A program made the translations under genes and the position numbers. The notes under the pieces are model-generated. The model saw nothing but the letters and a program-made list of their open reading frames with translations, had not been told where the DNA came from and did no database searches. A stretch of 64,000 nt of DNA from Diplosphaera chodatii (lineage: Eukaryota > Chlorophyta > Trebouxiophyceae > Prasiolales > Stichococcaceae). Shown one piece after another: positions 35,901 through 47,700 of the stretch; position 1 is the first letter of the stretch; every line of letters begins with the position of its first letter. The stretch is taken from contig JAALGY010000008.1 of assembly GCA_032358165.1 (NCBI GenBank), positions 372,001-436,000 of the forward strand, written 5' to 3'.

Positions 35901-38900
35901 CCAGCGGACCCAGGACAGCCCAGCTCAGCATGTTCAGCAGCAGCAAGTGCAGCAAGCCGAGCGACCAGCTGCAGCCGAGGAGCTGCAGGCCCCGCTGCAG
36001 CAGCACCAGCACCAGCCAGAGGCACGGCTGCCAGCCTTGCCCCCACCAACCCAGCCGGCGACCACCTTTGGCTTTGCAGTGCAGGCTGCTAATCTGCGGG
36101 CACTGCAGGCTGGCCTTGCAGCGGCAGAAGGCAACGCAGAGGCGGAGCAGCGGCACCGCAGGTATGCAGAAGTACACCATGCCACCTCATAACCTAGTCA
36201 CCTGCTCTGTCAGCTTAATGGTGCGTTGGGTTCCATACCTCAAACATCCGATTACTTACATCGGAGTGCGCTGTGACTCCTGGTAACCGGCTGCAGGGCT
36301 GCATTTGTGTGCGTGAGGGACACGCGCCGCTTATTCGAAGCCACCGTGCGCGAGGCCGTCACCATCTGCTTCCTGAGCAGCAGGTCAAACAGCGCAGGTA
36401 CAGTCCACATGCGCACCCCTGTGCTCTGGCAGCATGACCAGTGCCAAAACCTAAACGAGCAGGCATCGCGCAATGCTCTTTCATATATAGTAACCTTGCC
36501 AACAGCAACTGAGCACCCTTGTTGTTGCATCCTCTGCTGCAGATGATGGCTTGGACACACGTTTTGCGGAGCAGCCGCAGCTGGCAACATACGAGGATCT
36601 GTTTGCCGCCGTCGAGTTCTTCCTGCTGGCAGCGCAGCTGCTGTCGCAGGCGGATCTGGAGCGGGATGTGTGTCCCTGGCTCCTGCTCAAGGTGAAGGAT
36701 GGCTTCCGCAGCGGCACCATGCGATTGAAGTCAGAAACATCATACACATGAAGCCCTATCTGCACATCAGCCGATACCGGTGCAGACAAGCTATACCAAG
36801 CAACAAAGGCAATGCATGCTGCTGCTGCCTTTCCAGGAGCCGTTCCTGGACTTCTGGCAGTCAGACCCATCGGCGCGCGCATATGCAATGGGTGGCATCA
36901 TTGGGCTGCTCACGCAGCTTCAGAGGCGTGGCATGGCCAGCCCAGCCGCTGAAGCGTCTCGTGAGGTGTGCTCTGCAGCCCATCTCCATGTCCGTTGCCT
37001 CAAGCTGCGCGAAGCTCCGAGGGTGCCCAGCTGCACTGAGATGTGTCCTGCTGAGGCACAACTTGATGTGCTGCAGGTGGTGCACATGGTTGACCAGCTA
37101 GCTGCAGAGTGCCACACACTGCGGCGGCGGCTAGCCACTCGGCGCGTGAATTTGCAGCATGAGTGGCAGCAGGTGCGCAATCAGTGGACAAGCATGCACA
37201 CATGAACAGGATATACCTCCTGTTCCTGCAGATGAGGCAGGTCAGTCCAAAGTCCCCTGCCAGGCTTGCTGCTAATAAGGACAGCTCTAGCACATGCAGG
37301 ATGCAGCTCTGGGGCCACTGCAGGCGGCAGCCAGTCAGCAGGACATCGAAGCAGTTTTGCAGGTGCTCTGAGGCTAGCAGCCCGCAGCCTGTGCAGCTCA
37401 TTCTTCACAGCTCTGGACTTGCATGCGCACTTACCCTTTCAGCCAACATAGTCAGCAGCTCCCCGGGGCCTGAACCACACACCTGTCAGCTGCGCAGGGT
37501 GACGAGCAGCTGCTGCACATGATCCTGGACCATGCGCTTGCGGCGGTGCAGTGCCTCGCGCCGCAGTGCCACCTGCTGATCGGCCCGCACCTGCTGCAGC
37601 TCCTGGTGAGTGCGCTGCGCTGGACATGGTGTGACTGTACTTGTGTGGCAGAGAACAACTGTATGCAGCGGAAGTCATGTGTCACAGCCTGTCCAACACT
37701 TGGTTATGCCTGTTCTTGTGCATTCCCTCAGTCTCCGGAGCTGGCGGTGGGCTCCACCGTCAGGCAGCAGGCGCTGCGTGTGCTGCATGCTGCGATGCTG
37801 CAGGCCACTCAGTACGACGCTCAGGTGTGGTGTAGGACAAGCGGCTTGGCTCTGTGGAATGCTGCATGGGCTATAGCTAACTTTGGGACGTGCCTCGTTG
37901 CAGCCTCCTGGTCGTACAACGTGCAAGCGTGTCTGGTCATAGGAACCTGCGGACAACAATGCTGCCAAAGCAGCACTCCAGGGCCGCCTGGCGACCCTGC
38001 TGCAGCAGGGTGGCGGTCTGGCAGTGCTGGAGTCTTTAGTGGCTGCCAGTGCCCCAGAGCAAGGCACAGCACGACCGCAGCATTCGGGTCCAACAGCCAG
38101 TTTGACCCACAGCGGCACCGCAGGAGGCATGGGCAGCGATGACAATTTCATGTTTGCAGGCTGCCGCCTGGCTGATGTGCCGGAGTTGATGCGGGTGAGC
38201 TGGAACCATCTGCCTCACAGTTATCACCATGTGCATTTGCACCCTCACACCAAGGTTGAAGCTGCGTGTACATTCTGCTGAATATTGCAGTTGTCAGGCC
38301 AGCCGAATCCGGCAGTCTGGAAGGGTCCGCACCACCATTGACGCACCCGGATGACCCCCCCTCGTGGGTTGATATCCAGATCGTCACGCTGGCGACGGCC
38401 CACGGCTTGCTTGTGGCGTGCGGCACAGCCACTTGGGCTACAGCCGAGGCGGCAGCTGCCAAGCCACACCAGCCAGCCTCGCTGGGGCTCAGAGCATCGA
38501 TCAGGGAGCGGCGTCGGTACCTCGTCTTCGTGGAGTGTGCCTTGCGGGTGCACCTGAGCTTCCCCTTCGTAGCTTCATGCTGCCCATCTTGGGACACAGC
38601 TGCTACAACCTGCGACAGCTGCATCACCGCCAGCATGCTGTGATATCCTCAGCCGCCACCATCGTCCGCACTGCAGCCCCTGAGATGATTGGACATAATT
38701 GAACTGCAACCATACGCATTTCACTGCACGGATGCCGTGGGATCACATGTGAAGAGCCCGTCAAAGCTCAGGCAGATTATTGACCCACGTCATGTACCTT
38801 TCAGGCCGCCGGCAATGCCTCTGCCGAACAGCAGCAGGACCGAGTCGCGCTGCTGCGCTGCTGGCTGCGCGGTGCCATGGACAGCCACTGTCGCGCAGCA

Positions 38901-41900
38901 TTTGCGGACCTGACACAGCAGCTCAGCGCCTGTGCAGCCTTCGAGGCGCTGGCTCTGGGCACCTTTAACGTGGTGCACACTCCTTCTGGCCCCTGATATA
39001 TGTGATGCAGCAACTGCACTGTTTGAACCATCCAGAACACTGCCAGTGGTCCTTGCAGTACGTGCAATGCAACTGTAGGGATGCTGTCCTACAACTCGCA
39101 AGCTCCTCCGAGCAGTTCTGTAGCAGGACGTGCGCTTACGTATGCCACAGGGCCAGCTCAGGGGTGACGGCAGCGGGGAACTGCGCGGGCGGGCGGTGCA
39201 CCAGGCGATCGCAGCCCTCATCGCGGACGCGTCCTTGCGATCCTGCGTCCCTGACCTCCTTGCCGACTTTGATAAGGTGTCAGATCGCATGGATGCACCT
39301 ACTGATGGCAGTGCAGGCCTGTGTGCTTGGTGCGGTGCGACTGTTGCACTGAGCATCAGAGGCATCCGCACGATTGGCTGTATGAGGCGGAAGTGGCTTA
39401 ACTGCATAAGCACACCCATGCAGCACACCAAACTGCAGCTGTGATCTAGATGCAAAAACTTTCGTGGCAGGTGGCTGGCCACCTGGCGGCGCAGCAGGCG
39501 CCGGGACGTCGGCAAGCTGCCTGGTGTGGCGCTGCTGCGCCGGTGCTGGCAGCTATCCTGTCAGCCGCGCGGTCCTGCTTCAGTCAGAGTCGCTCCAGTA
39601 CGTGTTTTGAGCCTTTGGGGTACTCAAGCCATGATGTTTCCAGCGTTACAATGTAGATCTTGGCACCGGTCCTCGTGGGCTCCAGCTCAGCATGTATGCA
39701 CCTGCTCAGCTCTGCGATCCCGGTCTGCAGGCCCGCCCCAGCTGCTGCTACCAGCGCTGCTGCAGCGGGCGGCTGAGTGGGCGGCAGCTTCGGCTGGGGC
39801 TCTGCAGACAGCGGCTGTGCAGGCTGCATCGGCAAAGGCCAGGGGGCAGCCAGGCAGCGTGCCGCAGGACACACTGCTGCTGGACCAACCTGGCCATGCT
39901 CGGCAGGTTGTGCAGGTAAGGCATGGAACATTGGACCCGGCCCATGATGTCTGATTGATCAGCCTGGCAGAATTGCCAGGTGTGTTTTGGTCTTGCAGAG
40001 AGAAGAGCAACAGCTGCCTCTGCCTAAGTATCAGTCTTCAGGCCAACGCATGCACTCCTTCTGTCGAGTGACATCAAGCTGGTACCTGCAGGCGAGCGCA
40101 CTACAGTGCCTGGCGCCAGCCTTTGCAGCGCTCGCCGCTGCGCTGCCCACGGTCGGCTTGACAGCCGCACCGGCGCTGCATGCTACCCTGCGTGCGCTGC
40201 TGGCTGGCGTGCTGGACGTGCCGCTTGGCGGTACGCAGCCGCTGGCAGTGGAGGCTGCAGTGGCAGAGGAGTACGCCCGCGCCTTGTCGCCAGCCAGCCA
40301 CAACGCCGCAGGCAAGAGGCACAGCTGCAGAAGGAGGTTGTTGTCTTTCTGGGGCGAGGTTCTTGCTCATGTTTTGCCATACATATTGCAAGCCCCTACG
40401 CTGCTCCCGTAAAGGTCTGTGCCAATGGATTGCTCGTTGCCCGCCCAGGCGAACACCACCTGGAAAACGGCTGTCAATCCGAAGTCATTCGAGCTTTATG
40501 CAGACCGGGAGGCGATGACACGGCTGCTGGAGGCCACGGTTGCGGGCCTGCTGCGGCGCGCGCTGCTGGATGGGCTGGAGGCGGGCAGCCCCCCCGCAGC
40601 GAGGCGGCGTGCGGTGGCGGCGCTGCGCCTGCTGACGGCTCTGGCGACAGAGACGCGGCTGCGCTTCGACGCCGCCCTGCTGCGCCGGCTGCTGCCGCAC
40701 CTCCTCAAGCCGCTGGCCGTGCAGTGCATGTGCAAGGTGTGGTCACTGCAGTTGGCATCACCGTCTGACGTTTCAGCTTTCCATCCCCTAATGCTTCTTC
40801 CTCTGTGCATCTCTTGTGGCGCAGCTCGAATGTTGGAAGCCAGCCGCGTTTCTGGGCTTTGCAGTACCTTTGCTGCCAGTATACATGGAAGCACTGGCTT
40901 CTCAAGTCAGTCACTGAAGCTGCGGTTATGACTCTACATGTGCAGGCCGAAGGTGTGGAGGTTGTCCAGGAGGCGGCCGCAGCATGTGTTGCCACCGTCA
41001 TCGCCAGCACTGCAGAGCACTGCCCGGGCCTCGGCCTCGTGCCGCCACTGAACCCAAGCCCAGGTGGGGTCCACCTTCGCTATCTAGGTGTTGCACATGC
41101 ACTCAGGGTGCTGCTGGCTCACACCAGCTGACGAGCCTGACGAGCCTGCAGGTGAGCCATTGGGCACCCACAAAAGCTGATCATGAGTATAGCCTTCTTG
41201 CAGAGGAGGCGGGATCAATTGGCCCAACGGCCGTCTCAGCCCAGGGGCCGCTTCAGTCCGAGGTCCCTGTGGAGGGACCGCGCTTCACAGCTGCTGCCCG
41301 CGCGTTTCTGCGGGCAACATTGGCTGGCGTGACGCGAGCGGTGCGATCTGCCGTGGCGTTAAGCACCGCAGCCGTCCCCGAAGAGGTACGCTGCATGGTA
41401 GTGACGGAAGCTTCTGGCTGGCTGAACCCCCGTCCTGGCAACCAGCTGAGAACTCGGCTGCAAGTGCAACACAGAACGGTGCACAGTGGTTGGTGTCCTG
41501 CATGGCCGCTAGGTAAAGATGTGTATTGAGATGCACGCTGTTCGGCTTTACAGGACAGCCTCGACTGTGTGCAGGATTGCAGCCTGGCTGATGCGCAGCT
41601 TTTCAGGCTGCTGGGGCAGCCGCGGCCAGATGCAGACGCTGGACGCCTGCTGGCTCAAAATAGCATCGCCATTGCGGTGAATGACTTGTCAGCTGCACCA
41701 GATTGCCACAGCACGAATGACCCGAGCTGCAAGCCGTAAATGTTGGGCAGCAGCACTCTCGTGCAGCATGCTGCTGAGCACATCTGCAGGCAGCAGGCGT
41801 GGCATGTGACGCTCACTGCTTACTTTCCGCAGGCTGGCGGTGCCGACAGGGGCGGCGACTTCCGTCCCGGTGGCTTCGCCTCCACCCTGGCGGAGACATG

Positions 41901-43994
41901 CATGCGACTCCTGGCAGCCCTTGCCAAGGTGCCACAGAAACTCGGGTCCCGCAACGATGTGCCGTACTGACCTCCCATGTCTTGGTGCCAGGCCGAGGCT
42001 TCTCGGTGGTTGCAGTTACACGCAACATGGTGACATGAAATGCCTTCACACGCAGGCGGGCCCACACGGCAGCGACTGGGCGGCGGCGGCGCTGCCGCCG
42101 GTGCACCGGCTGCTGGCAGCGCACCGGCGACTGGTCGCCTCCGCCCTGGCGGCCGCCTACAACGAGGCGGTGCAGCTGCTGCCGGACGAGGTGGGCTGGC
42201 GGTAGTGTCTGCGAGCGGCCCTTGTGCTGAGCCATGCACGAACTGCGTGTGCCTCATCTGTAGTTCATGTGCTGTGCTAGCAAAATGCCTGTCCCGTCTG
42301 TCCATGTGCACGAGTCCCTTGAGTCCCTGTACCAGCCTGCATGGCACCAGGCGGAAGATCACTTGCATGTAAAATGGCTGTGCAGGACCTCCGGGAGCGG
42401 CTCCGGCTGCCCAGCAGGGAAGCGACCACAGCAATGCCAGCAGCACAGCCAGCACAGCAGCAGGCGGCGCCGTCTGCGGGACGGCCTGCCAGCAGTACGG
42501 CACCGCAGCCGCCGCCGCTGACGGTCGAAGCAGCGGCGCAGCTGCCAGAGGGCACCCAGGCAGCGGTGGCTGGCCTGCTGACTTCGGAGCCCCGACATAT
42601 CAATGTAAGAACACAGAGTTCATCCCCCTCTCGGCTGCCCAGCTATGCCCTGTCGAATCTCTGCTTCCACATTGACTGCGTTGCCTTCTCACCTGAGTGC
42701 AAGTGCTCTGGCAGCCCAAGGTGTGTTTGCGCTATGCTGAAGGGCAGGCACTCTGATGCAGGGGACCGGCGGCAACAGTGGCCTGCTGCGCGCGTCTCTG
42801 CGAGGCAGTGGCGACCTGCATGTGATTGTCGCTTGCTTTGACAGACATGGCAGTGCACAGCGGTGAGCATTTGCTCATTAAAGTACGCGATGTCACGTCT
42901 GTCAAGATGGGGATGTGCCAGCGGTACACAGCATGTCACAAATGCTTGCTGCATGCCTTGGTCAGGGGTCTGCCTGTTCATGTGCCTGTACAAGCTTCCC
43001 AGCTGTCGCAGCACACTCAAAAATTTGCTGCCGATTTGCTTCGACGCAGGCTCACAGAGCTGCTGCAAGGGCAGAGAGCGGGTTGGCAAGCGGCTGGGGG
43101 GCTGCGCCTGACCGCCACCAACCTCAAAGCACACAAGCCCGGCAGGCCTCGCATGCTGCTGTCAACGTCAGCCACACGCTTTGCAGCAACAGCACCCATG
43201 CCGGCCGACAGGGCCGCGCCAGCGGAACCCAGCACCGGCGTGCGATCGCTTGCTTCCAACAGCACTGGTCCAAGCGCCTCTGGCGCCAGCAGCGGCGGCG
43301 GCGGCGGTGGTGCAGCGGCTGCAGCGCAGCGGGGCCGGCAGCCCACAGCATCTGCACTGCCAGCAGTCAGCAGCATGGGCTCTGTGGTGGCTTCAGCTCC
43401 AGTCCCAGGGGTCGCCTTGAGCCAACCCGCGCGGCAGCCGCCTATTGCGAGTGCAGCCAACAGCCAGCCTGCTGCCAGTGCAGCGCAGCGGCAAGCCCAC
43501 TGCAACGCCGCTTCGCAGGCCACGCTGCCGGCCTCGCAGCTGGCAGCGCGCCTGCAGGAGACGCAGCAGTCTCAGGCAGCTCCGCCACGGCAGCGCATGC
43601 AGCAGCCGGCACTGCAGCCACAGCCGCCCGCACCACGGCAGCAGGTCCAGCCACAGTCTCAGGCTGGTGTCAGCTCATCAGAGTATCTGCAGGTGCCTGT
43701 GCAGTAGTTGTATGTCGGCAACTCGGTGATGTGGTGTCATGTTTGCTGAGACAGCGCTCTTGCCAGAGGATTCTAGACACGTTGAGATGTTTCATCATGT
43801 TGCTACATTGCTTCCTGCAGCTCACAAGGGATCTGCGGAAACGCGTAATTCGGCAGTTGACGGAACTCGGGGCACCAGCTGCCGATGCAGTGGCGGCCCT
43901 GAAGCGCGCTGAGCTCACCCGCCGGTGGCGAAACTATGACCAGCTTCTGAATCATCTGGGGGACGAGCTGACACGCCAAGCTGCGGCAGGATGA
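32921..43994 (+). CDS. CDCA7-type zf-4CXXC_R1 zinc finger joined to a long helical, HEAT-like protein
   Basis: The N-terminal exons encode the CDCA7 zinc finger: CTTCHFCRQKTTDLKTQCEC, then (across an intron) WCGPCLAARMGEDIRDALAN, WRCPCCRGICNCSG, LRTTGQLVLEAKSLGYPSV, AHYLILTHL. CDCA7 proteins act with the remodeller HELLS/DDM1 in DNA-methylation maintenance. Downstream are KRAR-type basic stretches, a disordered Gln/Pro region (35713-36171), then many exons of Leu/Ala helices (EDLFAAVEFFLLAAQLLSQA; ILDHALAAVQCLAPQCHLL; LRRALLDGLEAG; RRAVAALRLLTALATETRLR). A last exon ends YDQLLNHLGDELTRQAAAG. Splice phases match at every junction I checked from 33300 to 38190, with no room for an intergenic gap, so a single gene is favoured. 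The start ATG (32921) and the joins near 32990-33170, 37200-37480 and 38290 are uncertain. The helical part resembles no family I can name. Confidence 0.62.
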
Positions 43995-44717
43995 TGACCT
44001 TGCACTGGATTGGTTGGGCATTGACTGTATATATACTTGATTGACTCATGCAGCGTCAGCCTTGATCTCATGTGCACTATATGATGTGTTGTGTTCCGGA
44101 CAGGTGCCAGCATTGAGCAGTGCTGCAAACGACTTATATTGGTGTGCAATTTCCATCAGGACGTATGTACTGATGAAAGTACCTTGGCTGGGTGGTCTAT
44201 TCCTCCTTCCTCCAACACATTCCACCTTCCATGTCGTGCATGCTGTGATGCTGCCCCACCAGACGCATGATAGTGGTCCGTTGATCACGCAGTTCGTGGC
44301 ACGCTGCTGTCTCATCATCGTAAAGATTGCTGCTGTCACACGATAGGTTGCACCTTTGCCAGGGGCTGACTGCTTTCTCACCTTAGGGTGATGATCCTTG
44401 GGTCTCCGAGACGCTCGTTCCATGCTAACAACCGCGGATGGGTGAGCACACGATGCGTCAACCTTAACCCGCTAGCAGGATCTTCACGGGTTACCGCCCT
44501 GTACACATCTACCGCAGAGACTGCAGGATCTGGATGTGCAGTGCTTCCCCAGCCCATTGCTTTTTTCTGTATGCAGGCACCAGGTGCTCAAGGTGTCGAT
44601 CAGAACGTGTTACTGCTTGACTGCGAGCATGCAGATCACTCAACACCGGCAGGACCTTGGCGGCCCTTCCACCGGCGACCATGAAGCGCACCAGCCTGGC
44701 GGCACACGTGTCTGACC
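43995..44717. other. Intergenic region before the B3-SET gene
   Basis: About 720 bp with lower GC and no recognisable exon. It probably contains the 3' UTR of the zf-4CXXC gene and the promoter of the gene starting at 44718. Confidence 0.45.
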
Positions 44718-47700
44718 ATGGGTAACTCGCCAGCAGCAGCACGGCAGGTCCCAGCTGGCGATCAGCAGGCAGTCTTGCCTACATATGCAGCTGCGTCACG
44801 CGACACGTCTGCGGCAGCTGCCGATGCTGGCGAGACAGCCAACCCTGCCAGCGGGGCGCAGGCAGTAGTGGCGGAACCCCCGGACACCTCAGCAGCTGAA
44901 CCATGCGATACACCGCCTCCACAGCCAGCTGAACCAGCAGCTGACGCGTGCACTGCACCAACGCAACAGCCAAATGACCCAGCAGCTGAAGCGTGCGGTG
45001 GAGTTTTGCAACAATCGGATGCACCAGCAGCTGAAGCGTGCGGTGGACCATCGCAGCAATTGGATGCACCAGCAGCTGAAGCGTGCGGTGCACCGCAGCA
45101 ACAGCCGATGGCCCCAGCAGCTGAAGCGCGCGGCGCACCGCCGCAGCAGCTGGTACCGGACGTGCAGACGCCTGCTGCAGCCCAGCACTCACCGCGGACG
45201 TGTGCACCACCTGCTGCACCCCGCTGCGGCAGCGGCAGCGGCGTTGAAGGCCTGCAGGCGGCTCCAGAGCAGCCTGCAGACATGTTGGCACAGAAGGTGG
45301 GCTCATTACATCACCTAACTCCATCTGAGACACGAATGTCTGCACATGACCGCCACAACTGCAGTGGATCAGTACATCATGGCACAGTTTGTACGTTTTT
45401 GTGTCTCAGTGTGTGTTTGTTTGCGACGCTCCACAGGATGCACCGGCAGGCAGCCCAGTCGCCAGCCCAGAGCGAGCCGTCGGCGTCTCAGAAGCGCTGC
45501 AGTCGCCGCCCAGGCACGTCATGCCTGCCCGCTGGCAGAAGCTGCAGCAGGCGGCGGCCGGCTCGGCGGGACATCCGGAAGTGGCTCAGCCCGCCGCGCG
45601 CCAAAGCTCCAGCGGCAGCAGGAAGCAGTTCACTTCAGGGGTGCTCGAGCAGTGGGGGCGGCGCTCAGGCCAGCTCATTGCCTCAGCGGCAGCTGCCTGA
45701 CGGCCAGGAGGAGGATCAGCCGATGAGCGCCTCAGTCAGGGAAGCTGCTGAGGCTGCCACAGAGGATAAGGCCGCCAAGGCTGTCGTCAGCAAGCCCAGC
45801 ATGGGACCAGCAGCCAGCGGGCTCACTATAGAAGGCACACTGGTGCAAGTCGATGAGTCGTCCCCTCCAGCAGCAGCAGCTGGTGGTGGTGCTGCGGCTT
45901 TGCCTGTGCCTGCTGCACAGCAGCCAGTCGCGCGCACGCCATCGCCCATCTCGGCCGCCGCGCTGTCTGCGGCGCTGCAGCAGACTGCTCCAGGGGTGGC
46001 GGCGGCGCCTGGCGACACAGCAGCGCCGACGGCAGGTAGCTGCAGTTTGGAGGCTGCAGCGCAGCCCGACCCAGCAGCTCTGGCGATGACTTTGGCGCGG
46101 GCCATGGCTGGCATGCAGCTGCCTGCTGGTGATGGTAGCAACCAGCCAGCGCCTGACACTGAAGCGCAGCCTGCGAGCCCAGCCCCGCTTGGCAGCAGCA
46201 GCCACCCTGCCGCCCACACCACTGCGCCTCTGCCTTCCGGTGGACCTGCAAGTGGCAGCCTCAGCAGGGGTGTTGACGCCAGAGTCGTGGCTTCACCTGT
46301 GACTGCCATGGTGAGCAGCTCAAGTGAGGCAACTGGTGGCAGCAGGGGCGGCCCCGCCAGCAGCAGCGCTGTGGCAGGGCAGGCAGCTGAGAGGCCTGTG
46401 ACTGCGCAGCCACAGCCAGCTCTTGATGCGGCTGCGCCCGCCTTGGTGAGTGCGCTCGTGAACAGCTGGTTCCCAGGACAGCCTCACGCTGCTGTCACAC
46501 TGCAGTCATCCACACACTTGTACCCAGATTCCTGCCTTGCCACCAGTTCACCAACTGCATCACCACTGCAGGCACGGGCCCAGCGGGGTGGAGGCGCTCC
46601 AGGGCAGGGCTCCTCTCGCCACTTGCCTGCGGCCAGCGGCACACAGCACCAGCCGATCGACTTGGGGGACTCCTCCGATGACGAACCAGGTGCATAGTAG
46701 CCTGATGTTCGATGCAAGGACAGTTTCTGGGTGCTGAAATACATACTGTGGACATTGGTCAATGGCCTCCACTGGCAATGTGCAGGCGTGCCACAGCGGT
46801 CTGCAGCGGTACACAGCGGGCGAGACAGATTGGCAGCGCACCTTCGAGGGCAGATGGCTGATGATATGCAGCGGCTGCAGCTGCAAGGGGTGACCGGCCA
46901 AGCGCATCGCAAGGTACGCGTCTGTCGCTGCTTGCTGCACGCTGCTATTGCACACCCACAACCCCTGCAGTACAGATCATCCCTTTCAATGCATGCAGCT
47001 GCACTTGCAGTTGGCGCTCCTGCTTGCCAGGCTGCTCATGGCTGCCCATGGCTGCAACACACAGGTGCCTGCGTCGTCTGGAACAATCGCTGCGCCGGCA
47101 GGATCTTTGGCAGCGGCTGTGCCAGGACCAGGTGGCCAGGCAGCAGCATTGCAGCCGCTGCGGGCTACAGCTCCCCCACCACACGCAGCAGCTGGGCAAG
47201 GAGACATGCTGCTGGAGCAGGCGTGCGCAGGCCTTGCAGCAAAAGGCGTCCATGATGCAGACAAGGACAGGGACGTTGCAGGCTGCCGGCTGCGGAAGCA
47301 GCTGTGCGTGCGGCTGCCCAGCGGCGCAGGGCCTGACGGCCCGGCCCCAGACGTCCTGGAGATCAGCTTCCAGCACGCCTGCCGGCTGCTGCCCAACGCC
47401 AGCGGCGCCTACACGCTGGTCGGTCCCCACGCATCGCTGCAGCAGGCGGTGGGCTTCAGCAGCGCAGCCGACCTGACGTTCAGGAGCAGCGGCCGATTCG
47501 CCGCCTTCCGCCAGCTGCTGGGCATCGCCCGCGGCAGCTATGTGGCAGTGGCGACGTGCGACCAGCCCTCGCACCTGCACGTGATACCGCTCGCGCTGCC
47601 GCCGCAGCCGCCGTTGTCGCTCCAGCAGCAGGCGGCGCTGCGCGTGCAGCTGCCGCCGCCGATGCCCCGGCCTGCACCGGTCAGCACACCATCAAGCGCA

